Notes: generated by a model not told the origin, from the letters alone. Positions 38,296 to 47,005 are shown, counted from the first letter of the stretch. The stretch: 64,000 nucleotides of DNA from Bradyrhizobium arachidis (GCF_015291705.1 NZ_CP030050.1:4526001-4590000); one strand, 5' to 3'. Numbers and translations are program-made.

Positions 38296-39195
38296 ATGGG
38301 ATTGGGGGTATTCATCCATCGATTGGACTCGATCTACGATGACAGCCCAGCTGAACGATACCAGTTTCCAAGTCAGTACCTGCGGCGCGTTCAAGCCTGC
38401 ATCGGCGATTGGATTATCTATTACGAACCGAGCAAGGTAGCCGAGACGCGCGGCTACTTTGCGATTGCTCGGGTTCAGCAGGTCGTTCCCGACCCAGGTG
38501 CTCCGGGAATGTATCTCGCGCTGATTGAGCCAGGAAGCTACCTCGATTTTGCGAATCCTGTTCCTTTCAACAGCGCAACTGGTCCCGTTGAACGCGGCGT
38601 CTTGAACGAGCAGGGGCGCATTTCGGGACGCGCTCAGGCGGCGGTCCGCCCAATCTCGCCAGACGATTTTAATAGAATATCTCAACTCGGGTTCGCAGAA
38701 GGCGCGCCGCTACTGCCCCGAGTTGATAGCGATGTTCGATTGTCCCAACTCAACGAGGAACAGGCGCCGTTCATATTTGAGCAGCAACGAGATCGCGTCA
38801 GCCTTACAGTATCCAGAGTTCTGCGCGATCGCGTTTTTCGCCGGATCGTACTGCGCGCCTACGACGAGCGCTGCGCCATAACCGGGCTGAAGCTCATCAA
38901 CGGAATGGGGCGTGCGGAAGTCGCGGCGGCGCACATTCGCCCTGTCGAAGCAAGCGGGCCGGACATCGTGAGTAACGGGATCGCTTTGTCCGGTACCGCC
39001 CATTGGATGTTCGATCGTGGTTTGATCAGCTTGGCCGATGATCTGGAAATCTTGATCTCACGCCAGACAAACGATCTGGAAGGAGTTCGATCGGTCATCA
39101 ACAAGACCGGTCGTGCACTTGAGCCAAGAAGGCCGTCGGATCGACCTCATCCGCATTTTTTGAAGTGGCACCGCGAGCATTGCTTCAAGCAGTAA
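38296..39195 (+). CDS. HNH endonuclease with conserved N-terminal domain
   Basis: 299 residues from MGLGVFIHRLD. The C-terminal HNH site is seen in CAITGLKLINGMGR, AAAHIRPVEASG (first His), SNGIALSGTAHWMFD (Asn and second His). The N-terminal ~150 residues (DSIYDDSPAERYQFP, GDWIIYYEP, GYFAIARVQQVVPDP) are a conserved domain whose strand order and wording recall PUA/EVE-type modified-base readers, an inference only. The pair would suit a modification-dependent restriction nuclease. Frame upstream of 38296 is repeat DNA. Base composition is visibly less GC-rich than neighbours, suggesting transfer. No methyltransferase gene is adjacent. Confidence 0.8.
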   Translation: MGLGVFIHRLDSIYDDSPAERYQFPSQYLRRVQACIGDWIIYYEPSKVAETRGYFAIARVQQVVPDPGAPGMYLALIEPGSYLDFANPVPFNSATGPVERGVLNEQGRISGRAQAAVRPISPDDFNRISQLGFAEGAPLLPRVDSDVRLSQLNEEQAPFIFEQQRDRVSLTVSRVLRDRVFRRIVLRAYDERCAITGLKLINGMGRAEVAAAHIRPVEASGPDIVSNGIALSGTAHWMFDRGLISLADDLEILISRQTNDLEGVRSVINKTGRALEPRRPSDRPHPHFLKWHREHCFKQ

Positions 39196-39198
39196 GCC

Positions 39199-39281
39199 CG
39201 TAGGATGGGTGGAGCGCAGCGAAACCCATCGCGCTTGCAAAACGAAATTGATGGGTATCGCTGCGCTCCACCCATCCTACG
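39199..39281. repeat. Palindromic repeat (GTAGGATGGGTGGAGC family)
   Basis: Arms CGTAGGATGGGTGGAGCGCAG and CTGCGCTCCACCCATCCTACG pair fully around about 40 nt. It begins 4 nt after the HNH stop, so the nuclease gene is bracketed by two copies of the same repeat family. Confidence 0.9.
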
Positions 39282-39425
39282 ATCTACTGGCCTTTAACGC
39301 CGGTGCGTAGGAAGGTCATCTTGCAAGCGACCTACCATTGTCCTCCGGGCAAACGTGGGGCTGCTCCCGACGCCAGGGCGACGGGAGCAGGTTCGTCACT
39401 TCGCGAGCGCTGCCTTCGATGGCAC

Positions 39426-39920
39426 TCAGCTTGCGCATTCTCGGAGCAAGGTTGTGATTTTCGCGTCGAGATTTCGGGCGACGGAGAGTGCGTCCGAATT
39501 GCCATAAGGCAGCAGAAAGCTCTCCATTTTGTCGTAAGAGATGTGCACGCCATCGGGGCGCTCATCGATGAGCACTGTGACCGGAGCGTAAGATCCAGAA
39601 TCGGGCACGTGCTTGACCATTTCCTTCATGATGAGTGGATTGCCGATCACTAGCCGTATGATTTTAGGCGTCTTGGATCCGGCTTCGCGACGCAGAATGT
39701 CGCCCAGGTCAAATTCCGCGAAGAGCATAAGGTCCGTTCGGCCGAGGCCGCTTCGTACAACGCGCTCCAAATCCGGGAAGGAATTTGTCGCCCTCGTTTC
39801 CTTGAAAAATTCGATCATGTTGGGTTGCCCGACTGCCGATTTGAGCGCCGCCACAATAGTGTCGAATGATTTTGAGCTCGTGAGGCTGAAGCGATCCACT
39901 TCGATTTTGGCGATTGTCAT
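39426..39920 (-). CDS. DUF302 family protein
   Basis: 164 residues from MTIAKIEVDRFS. FDTIVAALKSAVG, DLMLFAEFDLGDILRRE, IRLVIGNPLIMKEMVKHVPD and APVTVLIDE are the DUF302 core pattern, a small alpha/beta fold of unknown function. GAGGAC ribosome site before the ATG. First of three minus-strand genes that, with a divergent AraC regulator, may form one locus; it is the most distal. Confidence 0.85.
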   Translation of the reverse strand: MTIAKIEVDRFSLTSSKSFDTIVAALKSAVGQPNMIEFFKETRATNSFPDLERVVRSGLGRTDLMLFAEFDLGDILRREAGSKTPKIIRLVIGNPLIMKEMVKHVPDSGSYAPVTVLIDERPDGVHISYDKMESFLLPYGNSDALSVARNLDAKITTLLRECAS

Positions 39921-39983
39921 TTTGTCCTCTGTAACAACTCTCATGGATAAGGTGCGCCTGATCCCGTCGGAGCGCGCCTCGTG

Positions 39984-40859
39984 TCATGCGGCCACGGGTT
40001 GGGCATCCAGGAAAGTCCGGACGTGGCTGACGAACATCTCGTGGTGCTGAAACAGCGCGCCGTGCCCTGAATCGGGATAGAGGACCAGCTGAGCATTGCT
40101 GAGTTCCCTAGACATTGCGTAGGCGTTGCTCGCGGGGAGCATGGTGTCGTGGCTGCCGCTGACCACAAGAGTGGGTTGGCGGATGGCGCGCAGGATGGCG
40201 TGTCCGGGGTCGGGTGTGGCGCACCAGGTGATCAGCGCCTTGGCCTGCGGATCGGTGACAGCGCTGCCGTTATCGGTGTCCCGATCGTCCTGACGGACCT
40301 TTGCTCTTTTCAGGAAGGCAAGGCCGGAGGACTGGCTGGCAGGTGAAGTCGTGAAAAATAGCGGCAGCCGTGGGTCCGGCGCATCGGTTTTGGAGAATGC
40401 GTCCTGCAGAACCGCCAACAGGTGTTCCTCGCCACCTTTCGGCGCAGTACCGACGAGTATGAGCTTGCGGACCAGCTGTCCGTGCTCGGCAGCGATCTGC
40501 TGAGCGACGCAGCCGCCGAGGGAAAAGCCGAGCAGGTCCACTTTGGAGAGGTCGAGCAAGTCGACGAAATTGATGGCGTCGCGCGCCATCGCCTCGACGT
40601 TGTCGGGCGTTTGACCGGTCGAGCGGCCGACCCCGGCGTTGTCAAAGGCGATCACGGGGCGATCGGTGGCCAGCGCGTTGACGACGGCGGGGTCCCAAGC
40701 GTCGATGTTGCCCGAGAAGTGCTGCAGAAGAACCAGCGGAGTTCCGGTCGCGGGGCCGAGACGGCGATACGCGAAGCGGATTCCGTGGCCTTCAATGTAA
40801 CGGGTTGGCGCCGTTTCGAGCGTAGTGGCGTCCTGGCTCGCGATGTCGCGTTTAGTCAT
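39984..40859 (-). CDS. Alpha/beta hydrolase (haloperoxidase-like)
   Basis: 291 residues from MTKRDIASQD. Nucleophile elbow GFSLGGCVAQ (Ser, about residue 120), acid in VVSGSHDTMLP and His in DSGHGALFQ complete the triad; LQHFSGNIDAWDP is the oxyanion-hole region. The motif set is typical of cofactor-free haloperoxidase/esterase-type hydrolases. Start taken at 40859; the longer frame has no support. Confidence 0.88.
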   Translation of the reverse strand: MTKRDIASQDATTLETAPTRYIEGHGIRFAYRRLGPATGTPLVLLQHFSGNIDAWDPAVVNALATDRPVIAFDNAGVGRSTGQTPDNVEAMARDAINFVDLLDLSKVDLLGFSLGGCVAQQIAAEHGQLVRKLILVGTAPKGGEEHLLAVLQDAFSKTDAPDPRLPLFFTTSPASQSSGLAFLKRAKVRQDDRDTDNGSAVTDPQAKALITWCATPDPGHAILRAIRQPTLVVSGSHDTMLPASNAYAMSRELSNAQLVLYPDSGHGALFQHHEMFVSHVRTFLDAQPVAA

Positions 40860-41052
40860 GTCATCCTCCGGATGCTTGGCATGAGATAATTGGGTGGGGG
40901 ATCGGCGTGGCGCAGTGACCGAGGCCTTCTCCAGTACGGCGCTCGCGCTTCTGCGGCTTCGCCAGCTTTTCGTGATCGCGGTCTGGGCGTTCCGCATTTG
41001 CCCGAAGAGAACGTGCGCGCTCCCGGCGTGAAAGGTGCCGGGAGCGGCATCG

Positions 41053-41823
41053 TCATTTCACGAGCGTTGCCTTTTCGATGACCTCGGCGACTTCCTTGGC
41101 ATGGACGACGAGCGAGGCATGGCTGCCGGCAACGTCCGTCACCTGAGCCTTCATCCTGGCTGCGAACGACTTCTGGGCCTCGGGCGCGATGACCTTGTCC
41201 TTCGTGGTGATGACATCGAAGGTCGGCTTGTCACGCCAGGCCGCAATGGTCACGGGAGCCTCGAACGCAGCGACACTCAATGGAAGCTGCGATTTGGCCA
41301 GGTGCTCGGCGATCTCCGGCGGAAGGTCAGCCGCGACCGCCGACGGAAACACCTTGGGATCGATGTACAGATTGCCCTTCGCGTCGGGATGGATCGCGTT
41401 GCCGCCTTCGGTCGGCGGGCCGGCCTTTGACAGCGATGCCAGGGATTCGCCGACATCGGGCGCGAAGGCGGAGACGTAGACCAGCGCCGAGACCTTGGGA
41501 TCATTGCCGGCTTGCGTGATCACCACGCCGCCCCAGGAATGGCCGACCAGCACGGTCTTGCCGTCCTGTTTCGCGAGCGCCTGCTTGGTGGCATCGACGT
41601 CAGCTGTGAGCGAGGTGAGCGGATTTTCGACGAGCGTGACGTTGTAGCCCTTCTTCGTGAGAATGTCGGCAACGGGCTGCCAGCTCGTCTGGTCCACGAA
41701 AGCGCCGTGCACGAGCACGATGTTGTGGGCTGCTCCCTTGGGCAGTTCGGCGGAAGAAGCGGAGCCGGCCAATGTCGTTCCGGCCAGGAGTACGGTGACG
41801 GCTGAGAGGAGGAAATTTAGCAT
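41053..41823 (-). CDS. Secreted alpha/beta hydrolase
   Basis: 256 residues. Signal peptide MLNFLLSAVTVLLAGTTLAG, then IVLVHGAFVDQTSWQPVA (oxyanion loop), nucleophile elbow VGHSWGGVV (Ser, about residue 112), a late His in VAGSHASLVV. The fold and lengths match the short periplasmic hydrolases related to salicylate esterase/EstC types. ATG at 41823 preceded by AGGAAC. Divergent from the AraC-family gene at 42041, which probably controls it. Confidence 0.88.
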   Translation of the reverse strand: MLNFLLSAVTVLLAGTTLAGSASSAELPKGAAHNIVLVHGAFVDQTSWQPVADILTKKGYNVTLVENPLTSLTADVDATKQALAKQDGKTVLVGHSWGGVVITQAGNDPKVSALVYVSAFAPDVGESLASLSKAGPPTEGGNAIHPDAKGNLYIDPKVFPSAVAADLPPEIAEHLAKSQLPLSVAAFEAPVTIAAWRDKPTFDVITTKDKVIAPEAQKSFAARMKAQVTDVAGSHASLVVHAKEVAEVIEKATLVK

Positions 41824-41992
41824 TGATCGTTCCTGTTGGCATGTCGGACGGAATGAGTCCTGAGGGAATGGACAGGCGTTTCCAGCTAGGTCGCGGTCTT
41901 TTCCATCCGCCGTTGGCGAAATGGTTGCTGCCCGTGACGTCGGCCCGCCGCGACATGAACTAGTTTGCGGTCCTCTCGGACTATAGGGATCA

Positions 41993-42020
41993 ATCGTCCG
42001 GATGTTGTGTCCGATCGTCC
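41993..42020. promoter_or_regulatory. Direct repeat ATCGTCC at 21-bp spacing, candidate AraC half-sites
   Basis: ATCGTCC occurs at 41993-41999 and again at 42014-42020, exactly 21 bp (two helical turns) apart, both followed by GG/CCGG. The pair lies in the divergent region between the hydrolase (start 41823) and the AraC-family gene (start 42041), the usual layout for AraC-type direct half-sites. Confidence 0.5.
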
Positions 42021-42040
42021 ACCGGACTAACTTCGGCGTC

Positions 42041-43003
42041 ATGGACATCCTCGCCCAGGTGCTCGATCGCGTTCGTCTCGGCGGGACGTTGCTGTTTCAT
42101 TTCGAGCTCGGCCATCCCTGGAATCTGGAGCTGCCGGCGCGCCCCTATGCCCTGTTTCACTATCTCAGCCGGGGCTCGGCGACCCTCGCGCTCGAACAGG
42201 GACAGGAAATCCAGATGACAGAGGGCGACTTTGTCGTGATCACGCGCGGCGAGCCCCATGGGTTTTATTCGGATCGCCGGGCCAAGCCTTTGCAGATCGT
42301 GGACCTCGATCGATCGTCAGCACGTCTGGGCGTCGTTCGTCACGGCGGCCGTGCAAAGCCGTCCTCGACCATGATCTGCGGCAATTTCACCGTGTCGCGG
42401 CCCTCGTTCGACAGCGTGCTGGAATTACTTCCGCCCGTGCTTCTGCTGAAGCCGACGGCGGACGGGGGCTGGCTCGAAGCCATCCTGCGCCGCATGGTGA
42501 GTGAGTCCGCGCTCGAGCGTCCTGGCCAGCGCGTCGCGCTTTCACGCTTGACGGAAGTGCTGTTTGTCGAGGTGCTCCGAAGCTGGATCGCGTCTCTCAG
42601 TCCCGGACAGGGCGGCTGGCTCGGGGCCATATCGGACCCGCATATCGGACCGGCGCTCAGATTGATCCACGAAAACCCGGAGCGGCCCTGGACGCTGAGC
42701 GACCTCGGGCAACGCGTGGGGCTCGGCCGCTCGGTATTTTCGGCCCGCTTCACCAAGCTCGTCGGCCAGTCCATGCACCGTTACGTGATCGAACGCCGGA
42801 TGGCGGAAGCGGCATTCCTGCTCGAAACCACCGATGAGCCCATCGCACGGATCGCGAGCCAGGTCGGTTACGAGACAGCGGCGGCGTTCTCAAAACTCTT
42901 TCATCGACATCATGGCATGTCGCCCGGCCGCTACCGGACCGCTCAACGCCTCGATAGAAGGCAAGGTCAACTGCGCGGTTCGGACGCGAAAGTCTCCGAT
43001 TGA
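42041..43003 (+). CDS. AraC-family transcriptional regulator with cupin_6 domain
   Basis: 320 residues from MDILAQVLDRVRLGG. The N-terminal cupin-type effector domain (FHFELGHPWNLELPARPYA, GDFVVITRGEPHGF) is followed by two helix-turn-helices: WTLSDLGQRVGLGRSVFSAR and IARIASQVGYETAAAFSKLF, ending HHGMSPGRYR. Such regulators bind small aromatic or hydrophobic effectors. It faces the secreted hydrolase and probably governs the 39426-41823 genes and itself. Confidence 0.9.
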   Translation: MDILAQVLDRVRLGGTLLFHFELGHPWNLELPARPYALFHYLSRGSATLALEQGQEIQMTEGDFVVITRGEPHGFYSDRRAKPLQIVDLDRSSARLGVVRHGGRAKPSSTMICGNFTVSRPSFDSVLELLPPVLLLKPTADGGWLEAILRRMVSESALERPGQRVALSRLTEVLFVEVLRSWIASLSPGQGGWLGAISDPHIGPALRLIHENPERPWTLSDLGQRVGLGRSVFSARFTKLVGQSMHRYVIERRMAEAAFLLETTDEPIARIASQVGYETAAAFSKLFHRHHGMSPGRYRTAQRLDRRQGQLRGSDAKVSD

Positions 43004-43023
43004 TTGCACGCCAGCTGTGAACG

Positions 43024-43218
43024 TCAGCCGGTCGTCATTTCGGGCACACCGGCGGCGAAAACGGCCTCGAAGAATGCGTTGACGTCATCCAACCGGAGAC
43101 AACAGCTGAACCAGCTCGTCGCAGGGGCGAGATCGGCATGCGGGAAGAACGCCAGCGTCAGATCGCCCCGCTTCAGGATCATCCACTCATCGTCGCGCCA
43201 GGTCTGTTCGAAGCCCAA
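43024..43218 (-). pseudogene. Truncated bleomycin-resistance-type VOC gene
   Basis: The 64-codon frame reads LGFEQTWRDDEWMILKRGDL, then FFPHADL, SWFSCCLRLDDV and AGVPEMTTG, matching the middle of VOC bleomycin-resistance-like proteins of about 115-120 residues. It stops just where the C-terminal half should begin. The N-terminal strand is not continuous: upstream codons read RLRNNGEVLRS instead of the expected fold start. Both ends are therefore lost. Confidence 0.7.
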
Positions 43219-43442
43219 GCTCCGTAAAACCTCGCCGTTGTTCCGAAGTCTCTCGAAGGAAGGTTCGCCGTCGCGCTATCGGTCATCGGGTCGCTCCGTC
43301 AGGTCTTACTGCCGCTGCATCCGCCCGCAAGCCGCTCTCACGTCGCCTCTGATCGTCGTGCAGGTCCCCTTGCACAAACGCAGGATCTAACCTCGTGCTC
43401 TCCTATGCTACGACATCGGCATTCCCTCCGGAGCCCGTGATC

Positions 43443-44693
43443 ATGTCTGCTGCGACCCAAGCGCCCGCCACCGCGACCGAGACCGACCCCGAAACCCTCG
43501 GCTGGATGCGCGGCTTCCCGCCATCTCCCGACCGCACCATCACCTTCCAGAACGGCTCGTTCCGCAGCTTCCCCGAGCTGCGCTGGGCGTGGAGCAATGT
43601 GCGTCAGCTGGTGCCGACGGTGAATGTCTGGCGTGGGGCAGGGCCTGCATCCGTGCTGCCGCGCGTGGACCATGACATCGGCGGCTCAGCCTCAACCACG
43701 ATGGACGGCCGGCCCATGACCTTCGCAAAAATGCTGGAGGAGACGTACACCGACGGCATCGCGGTGCTGCATCGAGGCAGGCTGATCTATGAGCGCTATT
43801 TTGGCGCGCTGAAGCCGCACAAGCCGCATATCGCGATGTCGGTGACGAAGTCGTTCACCGGCGTGCTCGCGGGCATGCTGGTCGCGGAGGGCCGGATCGA
43901 TCCGCAGGCGCCGGTCACCGACTATGTGCCGGAGCTGAAGGCGAGCGGGTTTGGCGACGCGCGCGTGCACGAGGTCATGGATATGACCACGGGGCTCGAA
44001 TACACCGAAGTCTACACCGACAAGAACTCGCACGTCTGGGGCCTGCGGCGCGCCAACGGCATGGCGCCGATCCCGGCTGATTATGATGGCCCGACCACCA
44101 TTTTCGATTTCCTCGTCGCGCAGAAGAAGCAGGGCGAGCACGGCAAGGCCTTTGCCTACAAGACCGTCAACACCGACGTGCTCGCCTGGATCGTCAGGCG
44201 CGCCAGCGGCATGACGCTGTCGGACCTGCTCTCCGAGCGGATCTGGACCCGGATCGGCGCCGAGGAGGATGCGCATTATCACGTCGACCGCATCGGCACC
44301 GAGAGCGGCGGCGGTGGTCTGTCCACGACGCTCCGCGATCTCGCCCGCTTCGGCGAGACCATGCGCAACCACGGTCGCTTCAACGGCCGGCAGATCGTGC
44401 CGTCGCAGGTGGTCGAGGACATCGCGCGCGGCGGCGATCCCGAAAAGTTCAAGCCGGCCGGCTACACCACGCTGCCCGGCGCCTCCTATCGCAATCAATG
44501 GTGGGTCACGCACAACGCCCACGGCGCCTATATGGCGCGCGGCGTTCACGGCCAGGGCATCTATGTCGATCCCAAGGCCGAGATGGTGATCGCACGCTAC
44601 GCCTCGCACCCCACGGCGGGCAACGCCGCCAACGATCCGGTGACGCTGCCGGCGTACATGGCGCTGGCGAAGGAGTTGATGGCGGGCGGGTAG
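43443..44693 (+). CDS. Serine hydrolase, beta-lactamase class C / NylB (6-aminohexanoate-dimer hydrolase)-like
   Basis: 416 residues from MSAATQAPA. Active-site S-x-x-K in MSVTKSFTG (about residue 130), Y-x-N in YKTVNTD and the third motif HGQGIYV replacing KTG, as in NylB-type enzymes. Family VIII-like esterases and oligoamide hydrolases share this set; substrate may be an amide or ester rather than a beta-lactam. No signal peptide, so cytoplasmic. An upstream in-frame ATG at 43395 is possible. Confidence 0.85.
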   Translation: MSAATQAPATATETDPETLGWMRGFPPSPDRTITFQNGSFRSFPELRWAWSNVRQLVPTVNVWRGAGPASVLPRVDHDIGGSASTTMDGRPMTFAKMLEETYTDGIAVLHRGRLIYERYFGALKPHKPHIAMSVTKSFTGVLAGMLVAEGRIDPQAPVTDYVPELKASGFGDARVHEVMDMTTGLEYTEVYTDKNSHVWGLRRANGMAPIPADYDGPTTIFDFLVAQKKQGEHGKAFAYKTVNTDVLAWIVRRASGMTLSDLLSERIWTRIGAEEDAHYHVDRIGTESGGGGLSTTLRDLARFGETMRNHGRFNGRQIVPSQVVEDIARGGDPEKFKPAGYTTLPGASYRNQWWVTHNAHGAYMARGVHGQGIYVDPKAEMVIARYASHPTAGNAANDPVTLPAYMALAKELMAGG

Positions 44694-44769
44694 GGGTACC
44701 AAACCGCAAGATCGGTCGAGCACGCCAGGGCCGTCACCGGCTAACTGCACCCGCCACGGAGGAGGGACG

Positions 44770-45651
44770 ATGACGGCGGCGCTGCAAAACTATCAGGCTC
44801 GGATGCGCAGGGTGCTGGAGCATATCGACCGGCATCTCGACACGGATCTGGACCTGGACAGCCTCAGCTGCGTTGCGGCCTTCTCGAAATTCCATTTCCA
44901 CCGGCAGTTTTCGGCAACCTTCGGGTTGTCGGTGCATCGCTATGTCCAGCTCGCCCGTATGAAGCGCGCTTCCTACCGGCTGGCTTACAGCGACGCCCTG
45001 AGCGTCACTGACATCGCGATGGACGCCGGCTACGATGCACCGGATGCCTTCGCCCGCGCCTTTCGGCAACGGTTCGGGCAGTCGCCGTCTTCGTTCCGGA
45101 AATCGCCGGTGTGGGAACCGTGGCTTGCGGCCTTCGGGCCTCTCGATATTGCGAGGAGCAAGCTCATGCAGACGACCTTTACCCCTGACGACGTGACGAT
45201 CCGCGACGTGCCCACCATCAAGGTGGCGATCATGGAACACCGCGGCGACCCGGCGATGCTCGGCACCACCATCCAGCGCTTCATCGCCTGGCGCAAGTCC
45301 GCGGGCCTGCACCCCAGCACGAGCCCGACCTTCAATGTCTGGCGATCCGAACGGCGACCGGCGCAGCCGGCCGATTACAGCGCGGACCTCTGTGCCGGGA
45401 CCGATCAGCCGATCGTGGCGAATGGCGAAGACATCAAGGCCGGCGAGATCCCCGGCGGACGCTGCGCCGTGCTGCGCGTCGTCGGCTACACCGACAATCT
45501 GGAGCCCGCCGCGCTCTATCTCTATCGCGACTGGCTTCCGGCCAGCGGCGAGGAAGCGCGCGACTTCCCGCTCTATTGCCAGCGGCTGAGCTTCTTCCCT
45601 GACGTGCCGGAGCACGAGACGGTCGCCGAGCTGTTCCTGCCGCTGAAGTAG
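44770..45651 (+). CDS. AraC-family regulator with GyrI-like effector domain
   Basis: 293 residues. Two N-terminal helix-turn-helices (LDSLSCVAAFSKFHFHRQF, VTDIAMDAGYDAPDAFARAF) and a C-terminal GyrI/BmrR-like ligand domain (about 135-293: IRDVPTIKVAIMEHRGDP, GGRCAVLRVVGYTDNL). The arrangement is that of Rob/SbmC-type multidrug-responsive regulators. A GGAGGAGGG ribosome site precedes the ATG. No exporter is adjacent, so the target is unknown. Confidence 0.9.
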   Translation: MTAALQNYQARMRRVLEHIDRHLDTDLDLDSLSCVAAFSKFHFHRQFSATFGLSVHRYVQLARMKRASYRLAYSDALSVTDIAMDAGYDAPDAFARAFRQRFGQSPSSFRKSPVWEPWLAAFGPLDIARSKLMQTTFTPDDVTIRDVPTIKVAIMEHRGDPAMLGTTIQRFIAWRKSAGLHPSTSPTFNVWRSERRPAQPADYSADLCAGTDQPIVANGEDIKAGEIPGGRCAVLRVVGYTDNLEPAALYLYRDWLPASGEEARDFPLYCQRLSFFPDVPEHETVAELFLPLK

Positions 45652-45668
45652 CTGCCGAACGCCGAGCT

Positions 45669-45773
45669 TGTAGGATGGGTAGAGCGCAGCGAAACCCATC
45701 ATCGCTCCTCCACGGGGAAAGCGATGGGTTTCGCTTCGCTCTACCCATCCTACGGTCCTACCCATCCTACGGT
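45669..45773. repeat. Palindromic repeat with duplicated right arm
   Basis: Left arm TGTAGGATGGGTAGAGCGCA, right arm TCGCTCTACCCATCCTACGG, followed at once by a second TCCTACCCATCCTACGG, a short tandem duplication of the right tip. Lies between the AraC-GyrI gene and the SRPBCC-ArsR promoter. Confidence 0.88.
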
Positions 45774-45779
45774 CTCCTA

Positions 45780-45819
45780 AATATCAGTATTGACTTATAT
45801 TAGTGTGAGCCGATATTCA
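45780..45819 (+). promoter_or_regulatory. Promoter of SRPBCC-ArsR pair
   Basis: TTGACT (45790-45795) and TATTCA (45814-45819) with an 18-bp gap resemble sigma-70-type boxes. The hexamers AATATC (45780) and GATATT (45812) form a widely spaced inverted repeat that frames the -35 and -10, a plausible ArsR-type operator. The first gene begins at 45851 after AAGGAGG. Confidence 0.55.
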
Positions 45820-45850
45820 TCGTCCTGCGCAAACGGCAAGGAGGCTCGCA

Positions 45851-46513
45851 ATGGAGATCGACGTCGCCCGGGTGTTGGGGCTTGTGACGCGTTCGGTGAG
45901 GAATTTCGAGAAAGATGGCAAGGCGGCGAGTGCGGTGACGCTGACGCGCCTGTACGACACCAGCGTCGACGATCTCTGGGACGCCGTGACCAGCCGGGAG
46001 CGTATTCCGCGCTGGTTCCTGCCGGTCGAGGGCGATCTCAAGATTGGCGGACGGTATCAGCTCAAGGGCAATGCCGGCGGCACCATCACCGCGTGCACGC
46101 CGCCGAGCCACTTTGCAGCGACATGGGAATTCGGCGGCGGGGTGAGCTGGATCGACGTCCAGCTCGCAGCCGAACGGGGCCAGGCGCGTTTGACGCTTGA
46201 GCACACCGCGATCATCGAGGATCATTGGAATCAGTTCGGTCCGGGCGCGGTGGGGATCGGCTGGGACCTCGCCCTTGCGGGGCTCGAGCGATATGTTGCG
46301 ACCGGGGCGTCGGTCGACCACGAGACGGCCGAGGCATGGATGGGCTCTCCCGCGGGCAAGGACTTCATGACGATGAGCGGCGAGTACTGGCGCGCGGCGC
46401 ATGTCGCAAGCGGTGTCGATCCGGCCGAAGCGAAGCAGCGCTCGGATCGCACCATCGCGTTCTATCGCGGCGAGATGCCGCCCGGCATCGCCCATCCGGG
46501 CACAGGAAGCTGA
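45851..46513 (+). CDS. SRPBCC/AHSA1 domain protein
   Basis: 220 residues. TLTRLYDTSVDDLWDAVTSRERIPRWFLP followed by GDLKIGGRYQLKGNAGGTI is the classical Aha1/START-like (SRPBCC) opening, a hydrophobic-ligand-binding fold. The C-terminal ~70 residues (EAWMGSPAGKDFMTMSGEYWRAA) are the usual extension in ArsR-linked members. Its TGA overlaps the ATG of the ArsR gene (ATGA), so the two are translated together. Confidence 0.9.
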   Translation: MEIDVARVLGLVTRSVRNFEKDGKAASAVTLTRLYDTSVDDLWDAVTSRERIPRWFLPVEGDLKIGGRYQLKGNAGGTITACTPPSHFAATWEFGGGVSWIDVQLAAERGQARLTLEHTAIIEDHWNQFGPGAVGIGWDLALAGLERYVATGASVDHETAEAWMGSPAGKDFMTMSGEYWRAAHVASGVDPAEAKQRSDRTIAFYRGEMPPGIAHPGTGS

Positions 46514-46875
46514 TGCACGCCTTCGAGGTCCTCGCCGATCCCGTGCGCCGCCGCATCCTCGAGCTGCTGGTATCAGGCGAAATGGCGTCCGGCGAGGTCG
46601 TTGAGGTGATCGGGGCCGAGTTCGGCATCACGCAGGCGGCCGTGTCGCAGCACCTCAAGGTGCTGCGCGAGAGCGGCTTTGCCATCGTCCGCGCGGAGGC
46701 GCAGCGACGGCTCTATTCGGTCGACATTGCCGGGCTTCGCGCGGTGGATGCGTGGATCGGCCAGTTCAGGAATTTCTGGGAGCCGAAGCTGGATGCCCTG
46801 GCGACCGAGATCGCGCGCGGAAAACGCGAGCGTCGCAACGCGCCGATCACCAAGCGGGGCGGGAAGAGGGCGTGA
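46513..46875 (+). CDS. ArsR-family transcriptional regulator
   Basis: 120 residues. Winged helix: MHAFEVLADPVRRRILELL, then ITQAAVSQHLKVLRESGF (recognition helix) and wing AEAQRRLYSVD. No ELCVCDL-type metal cysteines, so it is the metal-free ArsR subgroup found with AHSA1 proteins. It overlaps the upstream gene by one ATGA and probably represses the shared promoter at about 45790. Confidence 0.9.
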   Translation: MHAFEVLADPVRRRILELLVSGEMASGEVVEVIGAEFGITQAAVSQHLKVLRESGFAIVRAEAQRRLYSVDIAGLRAVDAWIGQFRNFWEPKLDALATEIARGKRERRNAPITKRGGKRA

Positions 46876-46897
46876 GCTTCGCCAAGTAGTTCGCCAT

Positions 46898-46950
46898 GTA
46901 GGATGGGTAGAGCGAAGCGAAACCTACCATCGCTCCTTCACAGGGAAAGC
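46898..46950. repeat. Half copy of GTAGGATGGGTAGAGC repeat
   Basis: The left arm GTAGGATGGGTAGAGCGAAG is intact, followed by AAACCTACCATCGCTCC; the right arm is missing. Decayed copy between the ArsR gene and the convergent monooxygenase. Confidence 0.75.
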
Positions 46951-47005
46951 ATGTTGCGATCATGGCCGGTGCGCGGGTCATGCCGGTCATCATCACGAGA
47001 ATGGA

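Noticed and set aside
43004..43390. 128-codon plus-strand frame
   Set aside because: It is antisense to the VOC remnant and rich in Ser/Arg, without motifs.
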